NCBI GenBank assembly: GCA_037951105.1
Contig: JBAMJV010003017.1
Coordinates: 20,001 to 84,000, forward strand
Origin: Echinarachnius parma
Lineage: Eukaryota; Echinodermata; Echinoidea; Clypeasteroida; Echinarachniidae
Direction of reading: 5' to 3'
Length of the DNA: 64,000 bases
This document shows positions 32,739 to 45,678 of this stretch, piece after piece (position 1 is the stretch's first letter; each line of letters starts with the position of its first letter). The position numbers and the translations under genes were made by a program. The notes beneath the pieces were generated by a model. The model made no database searches. It saw only the letters and a list, made by a program, of their open reading frames with translations, and was not told the origin of the DNA.

Positions 32739-34233
32739 CTTTAGTTTGTAGTTCATTAAGCATGATATTAAAATTATTATTATTTGTTGTATGGCTATAT
32801 TCATGTCCATTATTAAGTAGGTCACTTGCTAAAAGTTAATTCAAAAATGATATTGTTGCTCAAATTTAAAATGTTTGTTATTATGGCGACGTGCTAATAA
32901 ACATGTACATGACTTAATTCTTCTCTGTGGGCTCGTTTTCAAAGAGAATACTGGTTTATAAAACGTCATTGATTACTTATCCTTGAACATTCCAGTTAGC
33001 AGTTGAGCATGGATTGGATATGCTGTCGAGGGCTTGGTACGAACAGTCACGTTCACGTCACGTTCACGTCACGTGAACGGTTCTGTACCTTTTGTGAAAC
33101 AGGTCACCCAAATCTACGAAGTGTAGGGTAAAGTGACCCAACAATTTGTCGTTTTCCATGCCGGTAAAACTCGAATCGTCACGTCTACCAAAACGTGACG
33201 TGAGTGTTTAATCATTATTTGTAAAAGTGAAAGCGCTTGTTACTAAGACTAGTCATGACATCATCCAGAATATTCTCGACGACACAACTTTTCCTTTTTG
33301 TGCGATGGAATTCCTATGGAGATTGCGTGTTTAAGGATTTGTCGCAGCGCACAAAAAAATGTATGTAAGTGAATGGGGACCGTATCAAAGTATCAGACAG
33401 TTGTTAGAGGGAGAAAATAAATCTGTCTAACAGATAACGTTAAAAAGAAATGGATAATCAAATTAGAAACTGTGCTTATATTATGTTTGTCTAAACATTC
33501 GTGGTCCAAACGGGGATCGGAAACTGGTTACTCGCTACAGCCAACTACGGACTGTGTCCGCTTAGGCCTAGCTAGCCACCCCGACCGCCAGGCGCCAGGG
33601 GCTCCGGCCGCGGCCCGTGGTGCTTGCCTAGCAGTACACAGTGAGGTGGCCAGCTGTTATTACCGGGTTTAGTTAACAACACAATTACTTCAAGGGTGAC
33701 AAGTTACCAATTTGTTTTGAGCGTCCCTTTGGCCCTGTGTATGCATACTTCAACAATTATTAATTAGGCTCATCTTCAAATCAGACGGTGTGCAAATTAT
33801 TTCATTATTACTACATTATCAGAATAGATAATTTTAAAACCATCTTCGTATACGTTAATTGTTATTTATGTTCCGTAATGCTGCATCTTCTGGAGCCAGT
33901 ATGTGAGGGTTCACATGCCCTAGGGCAACAGTGATGTACTTTACTTTTGCGTACCCTGGCCCACATACTGCTCCTCACTATTTTCTTTTGTCTAGTCTTC
34001 AGTTTTGTAACTTGTATCTTTGTATTATGTGCATATATGTTTATAGTTGTGTTGTATTTGACATTGTATTATGCTTTTTGGTTGAATACATAATAATAAT
34101 AATAATAATAATAATAATATCTTTATGTACATGCAACACAGCCAATCCTCGAGCTCACACTACAATACATGCCCAAACTTCAAGATTACAGACTATAAGA
34201 TTTTTTTCTTATATTTAAGCCACCTATGAGGTG

Positions 34234-34450
34234 TCTTAAATTTAAGACAAAAATCTTACGCTGAAATGTTTATGGAATACCAATGCTTGTTTAAGCAAAT
34301 TTGCTTAAGCAAATTTGCTTATAATAAGCAAAAAAACTTAGCAAATTTGCTTACTAAAAGTGCGTCTAAAATGTAAGCATTTTTGCTTATAATAAGCAAA
34401 AATTCTAAGATTTCTTGCTTATATGTGTTTATGGAATACAGGCCCTGATG
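34234..34450. repeat. Foldback with TTGCTTATAATAAGCAAA motifs
   Basis: Repeated TTGCTTATAATAAGCAAA and AAGCAAATTTGCTT palindromes, with GTTTATGGAATAC on both sides. The same sequence is in unit B near 40138-40354. Confidence 0.75.
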
Positions 34451-34514
34451 CGTCGCGACGATATCGACGAGATTCGAGAGCGAGGCCGAGGCGGGGCCGA
34501 GGCACATACAAACT

Positions 34515-35047
34515 AAACATACAAACTAGGTTCACTGGATAGATAATCTTTTAAAAAGAAATTTGATATCAACAACAGTAATTTTGGTCAAGTAGTTGTT
34601 TTTTTTGGTCGTCGTAAGTGACACCATGTCAGGGTCAACTTGTTGTCAATTTCTAGAAAGTCGGCGCCTGATAAATAACAATTCATGCCCGTCATAGCAT
34701 CAAGGAATGATCAATGCGAATACTTTTGTCCATGTGCATTCATGCCCCTTCGCATAGTCGACATCGGTTTTACAGCTGAATGCACATGGGCAAAATAATT
34801 CGTATTGATCGCTACTTGGTGCTATGGCGGGCATGAATGGCTATTTATCAGGCACCGACTTTCTAGAAATTGACACAAATTTGACCCTGACATGGTGTCA
34901 CTTAAGACGCCCTAAATAAAAAAAAATACTCGACCAAAATTACTGTTCTTGTTATCAAATTTCTTTTTAAAAGATTATCTATCCAGTGAACCTATTCTGT
35001 ACGTTTCTTCATAATGGCAAATACCCCGTTATTCCTGGGCCACCCTG
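34515..35047. mobile_element. Mariner-like foldback element, lacking its left tip
   Basis: 34515-34841 equals 29347-29673, followed by the inverted arm to GGGCCACCCTG at 35047 and TA. The left tip was lost at the duplication junction (34506-34515). Confidence 0.75.
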
Positions 35048-35146
35048 TATAATTACAGAAACGGTCTATTCGCATCGTTAGAGGACGGGAAATGCGTCCT
35101 CGTCCACACTTGCGAAAATAGCCTAATGTCGGGCCCTCTTCAACAG

Positions 35147-35239
35147 AGGACGTCGTCATCTGGGACACCGTCTTCACCAACGTCGGTAACGCGTTCGACC
35201 AAACCACGGGCACATCTACAAAGTATATGGTCCACTCAG
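35147..35239 (+). CDS. C1q-domain gene, exon encoding N-terminal half of the domain
   Basis: The acceptor is CTTCAACAG|AG and the donor CACTCAG|GTGGAC. It encodes EDVVIWDTVFTNVGNAFDQT and then TGTSTKYMVHS. This matches the first half of the C1q fold, where beta strands carry a hydrophobic-x-NxG-x-a/f-D/N-x-x-TG pattern. The usual Phe and Pro after TG are absent and two residues are extra, so the edge of the domain is unusual. It joins the exon at 37725 in phase across a 2.5-kb intron. Upstream exons (signal peptide, any collagen-like or coiled region) are not visible here. C1q-domain proteins are usually secreted recognition molecules. Confidence 0.6.
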
Positions 35240-37105
35240 GTGGACCATTTACACGCAAAATATGGTAATACACGGGAGATTACCATACTGCCTATTCATA
35301 CACTGTACCGTTTATCAGTTGAACGTTGTGTGTTAGGATGCATCGGTAATGAAAACAGACGGGAAATAATCCTTTTTTTTCTACATTTTGCAATCTTCAA
35401 AACAACAAAGTCGGTAATTATTTTCAAAGTATATGACTTAGAGATCACATAAACGAAAGTTTTTTTTGCATTTGCTGGTAAATTTAGGGAGAAATCGGCC
35501 GACAAATTTTGTTTATGTTTTGAATAGTGCAGCAGGCGGAAGAGGTTGATCTCCACACAATGCTACTGTAATGTACCTATGTGTGACCACGGGGAAGTTC
35601 ACTGCTCCAGTGACGGGTGAGTGGGCACTAATACCCATTTTTGAATATTAACAAATAGGAAATTAATTGAGAGCTGCATATCCGCTATACCGTGTGTCTA
35701 AAAAAGAATGGTACAGTCGGAAAATATTTGTTTAAGGTATGAAGATAATTTGAAAAATATTCATATTTGGTGTCACGTTAAAGAAAAATAACCAGGCTTC
35801 CTGCTGGTTTTTATTTCAGCTCAATTCTATTAGTCAGTTGGAGATTTGATTATTTTTTTGCAGTACATCAAAATCCACTTTGCGCCGAGTTACTTTCCTT
35901 GAATTGTAGCAAAAAAGTGTACCACGTATTATGTAATCAGTCATTTGCCTTAATATGACTTAACAATGTTGCTCGCGTTGCCTGAATTGCATTACAAAGA
36001 ATTTTACACCCTTTTTAAATTAACAGTTCGCTTTATAAAGTCTTCAACCAATCATGCCAATTGTCTCCTGAAATATAATTTGATTATCAATGCGTGTTAT
36101 GGCAATGCAAGCCTTGAATGCACCTCGACCATGTCAACATCAGTTAAACATTTCAGAAAGAATAGTCATGGTCTTGAGATGCAAACATAAAGCCCAACAA
36201 TGCTTTCAATCGATTCCAGTAACAGTGTACAACAGTTTGGCCTTCAGTTTTGCGACACAATTAGAAACTGCCAAAAGTGCAAAGAATCTGAGGCAAGCGG
36301 AATCGTTTGGCTTTGATAATTTGGAAGCACTCTATCAAGAAAAAAATGCTTTTTATGGAGATCCAACCAACTCTGACAACTATAAACCCCTGTATTAATA
36401 TCACTTTATCAGAGCCAAATCTAGTTGTACCTTAGCCATTATTAAATCGTTATAATTATCTAATTGTTAGTGAGAATATCAAATGTTACCAATGCAATAT
36501 ACATTCCCATTTTTATCGTAAAAACGTATGAATAAGTCGACGCAAATGCATTTCTTGTCAATTCGCATACAATCATACATAATTCGAGATCTGCCAAAGA
36601 GAAATGGATCAAATGAGGCGCACCAGAAGGCTTAAAAATCACCCTCTTGAAAGGTATAGCGAATAACCTTTAACAACAAAATCATCATAATTTATGACGA
36701 TTTTTCCTGTCTGTACGATTCTTTTCGCAAGTCGAAATGAGTCGAGCTTTCAGATCCAGCAGATTCTTCCTCTGGGCGATAAACAAATGAACAGCTATAT
36801 ACATAAACCAAGCAGAGTGAGGGTCTTGTTTACTATAGTATAGCCTGTAAATGTTTTAACACTCACTCTGCTCGTTTTGTGTTTATAGTTCAATGTTGAA
36901 CTTATCAGTTTATGGCCTAGAGGAAGAATCAGCTAGATCTGAAGGCTCTGCTCATTTTGACATACAACTTTTGAATGTATTTTTACCAAGGTTAACGCAG
37001 ACAGGTGGAGCAATGTTTCTCAATTTTAAACATGACGCTTGATCGTTAATGTACGTATACACAAATGAACTAACTTGGCACAATTATAATTATTATCTTA
37101 TTGCT

Positions 37106-37430
37106 ATACTTCGGATTGCCAGTTCGGATGCGGTTCGTTATTCCGAACACACACATTTCGTATACCTGAGTGTTCGTTAATCCAAACATTTGTTGCATTA
37201 TTCCGAAGGTTCGTTAATCCGAAAATGCAATAGGGTTCGTTAATCCGAAAATTATATAGGGTTTGTATTAAACATTTCGGATTAACGAACCTTATTTCAT
37301 TTTCGGATTAACGAACCTGCGGAATATCAAACCCGATTTCATTTTCGGAGAAACGAACCTTCGGAAAAACGAATCTTCGGAATAACGAACCTTCGGAATA
37401 ACCGAACCTTCGAAATAACGAACCTGAAAA
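37106..37430. repeat. Palindromic GGTTCGTTAATCCGAA array, unit B copy
   Basis: Copy of 30800-31125 with a few base changes. Confidence 0.8.
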
Positions 37431-37724
37431 AGGAGTAATTTTATCAACATTTTCTTGAAATAGGGGATCAATTTCATCTTCTGGAACGACCATGTGTTAC
37501 GCCTTTAAATAATGAAGTGACACCAACAAGATACACGCGTTGTTACTACCATGACTACTCATTCATCTTAAATATTGTACGACTTAGCGTTTCCTTTTGG
37601 GTAAGTTTATTTACCGGTGAAGATTTGAAGTCTGCAAAAGAGTAACATGTTTATTAGGACAAGTATGGGGAGTAATCTCATACATTTCAACTATTCCTAT
37701 CGACCTACATGTATGTCTTTACAG

Positions 37725-37975
37725 GCACTTATTTCTTCACCCTGTCAGTCCACAAGCGTGGAAACCACCAAGCTCCGTTCGTACATTTAGTGGTCGACCG
37801 CGAGATCATCTTCAGTGCAGACGAACATGGCAATGATGCCTTCGATAGCGCCACCAACTCGGTCCTGCTCACACTCAACCAGGGGCATCAAGTCTGGACG
37901 CGGCTCGTCGCGACTCGCGTGATGTGCACAAATTTGCACGAGAACACCTTCACAGGTTTCTTGGTCTTTGCCTAA
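37725..37975 (+). CDS. C1q-domain gene, last exon
   Basis: The acceptor is ATGTCTTTACAG|GC; TAA ends the exon. It encodes TYFFTLSVHKRGNHQAPFVH, then a strand with DREIIFSADEHGND, SVLLTLNQGHQVWTRL, and finally ENTFTGFLVFA. The pattern G-x-Y-x-F-T, S-x-x-L-x-L-x-x-G-x-x-V and T-F-x-G-F-L is the C1q signature. Together with 35147-35239 it gives a near-complete C1q domain of about 115 residues. AATAAA-type signals lie about 430 bp downstream. An essentially identical exon is in the first repeat unit at 31419-31669. Confidence 0.7.
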
Positions 37976-40642
37976 AAATCTGCCTCGCACTCGCTTATCA
38001 GACCCCGGCCCCGTTGCAGAAAGAAAATTCATCGTAACTTTACGCACGATTTATCGATCTTAAGTTGCGTTAAATTTAAAATGTTCGTTGCAGAAACGCC
38101 GACTTACGATTGATTTATTTACGATCGATATCCATAGAGATTTGGCTTTCAAAACATAATCCAACACGGCTGGGATAAAGACAACGACTCAAATTCATAG
38201 AAAAGCAAAGAAAGTTCAACAACGTACAGCACAATTGTATACGTATACGGTGTACATGGCTAACCGGAGCAAGTCGTCTATTATTGAGCAGTAAGTACCG
38301 TTTTCCCCCCTTCCTGAATGTATTTATCGCACCGACAATAATATGAAATCTGAACTTACTATATTGTATTGCTGTATGGAACATATCGGTCGTGCAATTT
38401 GTGTAAAATAAAAACTATTTTAGAATAATCATCGCCGAAACAGGACTTTTGCATGATAAAAATAAACAGCGTTGCCCCATGTACTTAAATTCACGTAATA
38501 CGTTATACTGCAAATAATTATACTGTTTACTGTTGTGGCAGTATTGGACCTTATTATTATATAGTGTTACCCCATATGCATGAAATGTTTAGTTCCCCAT
38601 GCATGAGTATTTACTGGCAGGTAATGTTTTGTCAAATTAAATCTTTAGTTTGTAGTTCATTAAGCATGATATTATAATTATTATTATTTGTTGTATGGCT
38701 ATATTCATGTCCATTATTAAGTAGGTCACTTGCTAAAAGTTAATTCAAAAATGATATTGTTGCTCAAATTTAAAATGTTTGTTATTATGGCGACGTGCTA
38801 ATAAACATGTACATGACTTAATTCTTCTCTGTGGGCTCGTTTTCAAAGAGAATACTGGTTTATAAAACGTCATTGATTACTTATCCTTGAACATTCCAGT
38901 TAGCAGTTGAGCATGGATTGGATATGCTGTCGAGGGCTTGGTACGAACAGTCACGTTCACGTCACGTTCACGTCACGTGAACGGTTCTGTACCTTTTGTG
39001 AAACAGGTCACCCAAATCTACGAAGTGTAGGGTAAAGTGACCCAACAATTTGTCGTTTTCCATGCCGGTAAAACTCGAATCGTCATGTCTACCAAAACGT
39101 GACGTGAGTGTTTAATCATTATTTGTAAAAGTGAAAGCGCTTGTTACTAAGACTAGTCATGACATCATCCAGAATATTCTCGACGACACAACTTTTCCTT
39201 TTTGTGCGATGGAATTCCTATGGAGATTGCGTGTTTAAGGATTTGTCGCAGCGCACAAAAAAATGTATGTAAGTGAATGGGGACCGTATCAAAGTATCAG
39301 ACAGTTGTTAGAGGGAGAAAATAAATCTGTCTAACAGATAACGTTAAATAGAAATGGATAATCAAATTAGAAACTGTGCTTATATTATGTTTGTCTAAAC
39401 ATTCGTGGTCCAAACGGGGATCGGAAACTGGTTACTCGCTACAGCCAACTACGGACTGTGTCCGCTTAGGCCTAGCTAGCCACCCCGACCGCCAGGCGCC
39501 AGGGGCTCCGGCCGCGGCCCGTGGTGCTTGCCTAGCAGTACACAGTGAGGTGGCCAGCTGTTATTACCGGGTTTAGTTAACAACACAATTACTTCAAGGG
39601 TGACAAGTTACCAATTTGTTTTGAGCGTCCCTTTGGCCCTGTGTATGCATACTTCAACAATTATTAATTAGGCTCATCTTCAAATCAGACGGTGTGCAAA
39701 TTATTTCATTATTACTACATTATCAGAATAGATAATTTTAAAACCATCTTCGTATACGTTAATTGTTATTTATGTTCCGTAATGCTGCATCTTCTGGAGC
39801 CAGTATGTGAGGGTTCACATGCCCTAGGGCAACAGTGATGTACTTTACTTTTGCGTACCCTGGCCCACATACTGCTCCTCACTATTTTCTTTTGTCTAGT
39901 CTTCAGTTTTGTAACTTGTATCTTTGTATTATGTGCATATATGTTTATAGTTGTGTTGTATTTGACATTGTATTATGCTTTTTGGTTGAATACATAATAA
40001 TAATAATAATAATAATAATAATATCTTTATGTACATGCAACACAGCCAATCCTCGAGCTTACACTACAATACATGCCCAAACTTCAAGATTACAGACTAT
40101 AAGATTTTTTTCTTATATTTAAGCCACCTATGAGGTGTCTTAAATTTAAGACAAAAATCTTACGCTGAAATGTTTATGGAATACCAATGCTTGTTTAAGC
40201 AAATTTGCTTAAGCAAATTTGCTTATAATAAGCAAAAAAACTTAGCAAATTTGCTTACCAAAAGTGCGTCTAAAATGTAAGCATTTTTGCTTATAATAAG
40301 CAAAAATTCTAAGATTTCTTGCTTATATGTGTTTATGGAATACAGGCCCTGATGCGTCGCGACGATATCGACGAGATTCGAGAGCGAGGCCGAGGCGGGG
40401 CCGAGGCACAGTTTGACGACGCGGCGATCGAGTAAATTGCAGGCTAGGCGCCGGATCAAAACAACATACGAGACAAAACTCAGAAACTAACCACAATCCT
40501 TGTAACAATTATATGTTTTTAATTTCCAACAATGGGCCAACAATATGTGAACTTAAATTGCCACATTTTGACTCTTGTGAGTTGTGAAAAGTGACAACTT
40601 TGCCTTTTCACTCTCATGCATGACTTGACAAATCAATTTTAT

Positions 40643-41100
40643 CAGTGGCGTAGCTACGGGGGGGGGGGGGGCATATATTCTGAAAAAAAACAATAGAAAA
40701 CATAAGGGCACATTTAGGTGTGCCCCCCAATAACTGGACCTGGTCTAGATATCTTCCACGGTCCTGGCTGCAAAAATTGGTCCTGGTCCTGGTCTAGGCC
40801 TAAAAAAAAGGTACTGACAAAAATTTACGACTACCCCCCCCCCCCCCCCCCCCCCCCTCCCCCGCTGACAGGATTTTATGAACCGCTAGGTCCTGGTCCT
40901 GTTGGAACCGGTCCTGGTCTAGGCTTCGAAAAAATATTACGACTAAGCCTACCCCCCCCCCCCCCCCCCCCCCGCCGCTGACAGGATTTTTTCAACTAAT
41001 TGGTCCTGGTCTAGGTTTAAAAAAAAAAAACTTGAAAAAAATCGTGGGTTCGCTAGTGATTTTGTTGCCCCCCAATCAGTCCGACCACGCTACACCACTG
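40643..41100. mobile_element. hAT-like non-autonomous element with perfect target duplication
   Basis: From CAGTGGCGTAGC to GCTACACCACTG. AATTTTAT is duplicated at 40635-40642 and 41101-41108. The interior holds poly-G and poly-C runs and direct repeats of GGTCCTGGTCTAGG. Confidence 0.88.
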
Positions 41101-41813
41101 AATTTTATTATCACACACAAGTAATCAATCCGTGTAGAAACAAGTTATTTTGCTCAAAACCTATTCGTTAAAATTATTTCGCTATTTGTATAAAGGGGGA
41201 CTTTCATTTGTTGTTGTTTTTATTACATGTTTGTTTTTTGTGTACGTATAATTTGCGTGTATGGGCCGGAGGGTATAACCTATACCATTGTGTCTGGGTG
41301 TGCATGCATTTGTCTAGCTGTGTCATTATCATCCTTTGATAAGTGTATGCGCTTTTCCTTACACCATACACGATACTTTATTATATAATTTTATATTTTA
41401 TTGTACATTATATATTTGTACATTTCATTGTATTAGTTTCACTAGCATTAGCTGCATCATTAGTACACCGAGTAATGGTAGCAGTGGCCGCACACATGTT
41501 TTTTTTCAAAGGGGAAGGAGGGGGGGTTATTTCGTCAGCCAAATTTCTTTGAGCGGGGGGGCGGGGTTAGCTGTAGATATTTGGAGTCAATTAAAAACAG
41601 CCAAAACAGTATTTTTGGGGTACAGGGGAGGGTGACCCCCCCCCCCCTACCCGCCCCCATGGGTACGCCTATGAATGGTACATTTTGTTTCGTTCATCTT
41701 CGGCCTGAACCAGCTATTTTGCCATTAGTCTCTTCTCAATGACAATTTACGTTATTTTTTAAAACGCCAGCGGCAATTTACGTGAGCTTTCGTAGATTGC
41801 ATATAGCAGGTCA
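41101..41813. other. Non-coding with G- and C-tracts
   Basis: Poly-G and poly-C stretches at 41517-41560 and 41634-41660. No gene seen. Confidence 0.4.
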
Positions 41814-42385
41814 ACAAATTGTTGGGTCACGTTACCCTACACTTCGTAGATTTGGGTGACCTGTTTCACAAAAGGTACAGAACCTGAACGTGACGTGAAC
41901 GTGACTGTTCGTACCAAGCCGCTGTTGAGCCACTGGTGTCGCCCCCAAGGCCAAGCCACAGCTACGGGATAGGTGAGAACCTGATGATGCATGATGTTAC
42001 ACAAAATGATTTTTTCAACAAACACTGAAGCCTAATATTTTTCTTCGATAGTCATGACTTTAGTTTGTAGTTTGTAGTATAATAATTATTTGTTATGGCT
42101 ATATAAAAATGGACATGAATATAGCCTATATTCATCTCCATTATTAAGTAGGTCACTTGCTAAAAGTTAATTGAAAAAATAATTTTGTTGCTCAAATTTA
42201 AAATGCTTTATTATTATGGGCATTTATGGCATTCTTTACAAAGTCAACGTGCAAACATGTAAATGACTTAATTCTTCTCTGTGGGCTCGTTTTCAAATAG
42301 AATGCTGGTTTATAAAATGTCATTGATTACTTATCCATTGAACATTCAAGTTTGCAGGTGAGCATGGATTGGATATGATGTGACC
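41814..42385. repeat. Third, rearranged partial copy of the tandem unit
   Basis: 41814-41920 is the reverse complement of about 33036-33155. 41921-42385 matches about 32590-33023 forward, with divergence. An inversion breakpoint is therefore at about 41920. Confidence 0.75.
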
Positions 42386-42778
42386 CAAAACAAATGCTTT
42401 TAATTAGTATTTTATCTCTGTGACAGCTGGTACCGTGGCATTTCAAGGTGATACGTGCAAGACATTGACTGTGGGAACAAGACTTATAAATCTGTTCATG
42501 ATGAAACTGTGTGTCATTGAATGTAGTTTAGGTAACTAGACTACTATATTTTACAATCTATTGAGTACAACTTTGTTTTTTATGTTCATGTTTTGTATTA
42601 TATTTCAGCTCATCAAGCAGCCTCGCTGTCTGCAGTAGATGCCTGAATTTGCTGGGCTACCTAGCAAACTGAACTCTATGGTCATGATGGTGGACTCCCC
42701 CGGTTAGAAGACCACGACGAACGTATCTGCCCAAGCTGGAGAAGGATGACCGAGCAAGAAGGGTAATTGGCAAGACGA

Positions 42779-43085
42779 GGTGTGGCGAGATTGGTAGAGC
42801 GCGTGCCTTCTAATGTGAGGTCCTGAGTTCGAACCCAAGGTACGTATGTCCATCGCGATTTTCCTTCAGCAAGAACATTATCCACATTTGCTGCTCCCGA
42901 CCCAGATATATAAATGGGCACCTGGAAGGATGGAAAGGAGTTACGTAGCACTGTGTGCACATAGCTGGAATGCTCCCTAGGGAGTGTACAATGTGCACTT
43001 TGTGTGCTGAATTGAGTGCATGTATCCGATGACCGGGTTAAAGTGTTGCACCGCAAGCGTCCACCATTATTATTATTATTATTCA
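42779..43085 (+). repeat. tRNA-derived SINE
   Basis: A box GTGGCGAGATTGGTAGAGCG and B box GAGTTCGAACCC with tRNA-like spacing, then a body sharing landmarks with 16795-17045, and an (ATT)n tail at about 43066-43083. Typical SINE organisation. The open frame on the other strand (42682-43116) is not a gene. Confidence 0.75.
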
Positions 43086-43627
43086 ATATTCTCCCTGGAT
43101 AGTTGATATGGTGCACAAGACTATTGTATCGGTTTCTAACTGCTCCTGATTATAATATATAATTGGCATCCAAATAGTGCTCTACATAGCCCAGTATTCT
43201 TGCTATGTATTAGTATGATTTCATCTTGGAAAAAAGGACTGGCATAATCATTAGAGAATGTATTCATTTCACTGCAAAATGATAACATTCTATTTGATGG
43301 AATGAATCGAAAGTCATATGTGTTAATTGTGTATTCTTTTTGGATTAACAATTTGAAGAATAAAAATACATGCACTTTGTTGGCTATTTCATTCTCAGTC
43401 AAGTATAGCATTACCCTTTGTTTCTATACAGGCCTTTACGGTTTAATATAGTCAAACCTTAGTACTGTATAATGACCACTGAAGAGTAACAAGAAAAGTT
43501 GCCACTGTAATTAGGTGCCCTCTACAAATAGATTAATAGTATACCATTCTTTATTTATCAGTTTAGTGATCACTGTTGACAGGTTTGCCGGTGTAGACAA
43601 GAGGCTGCTGATAAAGGTTTGACTGGA

Positions 43628-43628
<1 letters not shown>

Positions 43629-43714
<86 letters not shown>

Positions 43715-43745
43715 GCGTGTGCGTGTGCGTGTGTGTGTGTGAATA
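43629..43745. repeat. (GT)n microsatellite
   Basis: Nearly pure GT for over 100 bp. Confidence 0.95.
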
Positions 43746-43889
43746 TGCATGTATGTGTGTGTTTATGTATGTATTGTATGCATGTATGTATGAAATTATG
43801 AATCAATGTGTAACACTGTGCTTGAATGAGTGTGTATGTTGGTATGTTTGTCCATGTACATACCCTTCCAGGATTGATCGTAAAGATAC

Positions 43890-44095
43890 ACTACCTTTTT
43901 TTATATCGTAAAGTTACGATCAATTTTGAAACTTACGACCAATAGTTACGATCAATATCAATCGTAACTTCTTTCTGCAACAGGATTGATCGTAAATTTT
44001 GGATTGATCGTAAGTTAGGAGCACTAAGGCCATTTACGATCAATTTTGGGACTTACGATCAATCGTAACTCTTTCTGCAACGGGGCCCCCGTCTC
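43890..44095. mobile_element. Foldback of GATTGATCGTAA motifs
   Basis: Repeated TTACGATCAAT and GATTGATCGTAA, ending TTTCTGCAACGGGGCCCC. Related to sequence at 31700-31830 and to the ends of the 48308-49462 element. Confidence 0.6.
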
Positions 44096-44733
44096 ATGTG
44101 ATGACGGAAATCGTATGCATTTATCATACTTTCTGGGTGTAAAGGTATATTTGCTTAGACTGGTTTTGGATTGAGCTACGTACAAATTTAGGCTACACGT
44201 GTTTTGATTAATATGATTGATTGATTTTTTTATTTATAATCAACATTATCTTATAATGATAAATTAACACTTTCATTAAACATGAATAATTTATCTCCAT
44301 ATAGCTCGTTGAACTGTCACAAGCTTATGTTCTAGTTCCTTAGTTTTTAAATGACCATGTTTCTGATCCATATGTCATGGGTTGCTAGAACGTACCCCCC
44401 CCCCCCCCCCCCTTGCTACTCCGATGTGAGTTGACTTTGGGGCTCTCACTGTTAATGTTTTGTGTCTCGAGACTACATTTACCACCTTTTTGTTTTGATG
44501 TAACTGTCTTCCATGTATGGAAATTTCTTTATCTGTTTGTTCATTAATGTTGTTTGCAATGCTATAGCAGGAAAGCTGCCTAAACTCATATGGATGCAAT
44601 AATTACGGTTGTTGCATTCGTCATGTACAGAGTACAGTTTAATAAAAATGTACCCACATGAATTATTTCCTATAAAGCAAAACACCTACCGACACTAATT
44701 ATCCTAATTAGGTACGGCTCCCGTATACATAAT

Positions 44734-44948
44734 GACCCGCTATAGCAAAACCCGTCACTTGTCGGTAATTCATGTTTTGAAGAAATTGTCATTTGAAGTT
44801 CACACGTATGTGTGTAAAAGACCTATGATTGTAAAATTGAAACATTCATATCTTCGCGTATTACTGACCAGCCATCAAATGAAAGCTTGTGATGAGGCAT
44901 TTCTAATGGTGTTTTACCGACAAGTGCCGGGTTTTGCTATAGCCGGTC
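44734..44948. mobile_element. Small TIR element
   Basis: GACCCGCTATAGCAAAACCC at the left and GGGTTTTGCTATAGCCGGTC at the right, each continuing into a TGTCGGTAA arm. 215 bp. Confidence 0.75.
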
Positions 44949-45333
44949 TAGGCAGCAGAGCACTCGCAATCTGCAGCTAATGACAGTGTCCAACATGGCC
45001 ACGACGGGTTACTAATAATATGAGCCTATTAACATATAACATGGGTTTTGGTTCTATTTGTCTATTTTTTGGTTTAAGATCAGACAACCTCTCACGAAAT
45101 ACAACCAGAATCGACGCAATCATATATAATTTCTGTATATATCGTGTCGTAAATACGAATTATCCACACCTCTTTATGCGGTGTGGTGATATCTAACATT
45201 ATTGTAAAACTGATAATGAAGTGTCACCAATTGACCAGCAAAACATGAATGTTCCGCCGCGACAGGCATTCATTTGAAAACAAGCTAATGTATTATGATG
45301 TTGCAAATGTTTCATAAATATTTAGTTAATTAA

Positions 45334-45678
45334 GGGGCCTTGCAAAGTCAAAAAAGATTATAAACATCCAAATAAGATTTGCAAGTGGGTGGGTGGGTCC
45401 AGGGCCATTTTTGATAACAAAATAAATAAAAATTGGAACCCCCCCCCCCCCCCAACAAATTTTTTTAAACATTTTGTATTAAAAAAATGCCATTTACTTG
45501 TTTCAAATCATATAATGACTTTTAAAAAGTAATTATATGATTTGATTTTTCTGTCCATGTCGGAGATGGATTTAAAAAAAAACATAATAATTGGGATAGG
45601 GGGGTTTTGTGGGTGGGTGGGGTGAGCTCTATCCAAATTTTATGGATGTTTGGAATTTGTTTAACTTTGCAAGGCCCC
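45334..45678. mobile_element. Small TIR element with TAA on both sides (Harbinger-like)
   Basis: GGGGCCTTGCAAAGT...ACTTTGCAAGGCCCC with TAA at 45331-45333 and 45679-45681. A 3-bp TWA target is typical of PIF/Harbinger. The interior is itself partly palindromic. Confidence 0.7.

Larger units (their letters stand above)
29678..34506 (+). repeat. Large tandem duplication, unit A
   Basis: 4,829 bp, near-identical to 35982-40410 with only scattered base changes and one 400-bp difference (32339-32738 present only here). Contains the orphan C1q exon. Open frames at 29656-30094 resemble nothing known. Confidence 0.95.
35982..40410 (+). repeat. Large tandem duplication, unit B
   Basis: 4,429 bp, partner of 29678-34506. 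Contains the complete last exon of the C1q gene. A 1.1-kb stretch before it (34842-35981) holds the other C1q exon and has no counterpart in unit A. Confidence 0.95.

Noticed and set aside
33560..33640. GC-rich patch as a CpG-island promoter
   Set aside because: Under 100 bp, no nearby coding start, and present in both tandem units without a gene attached.
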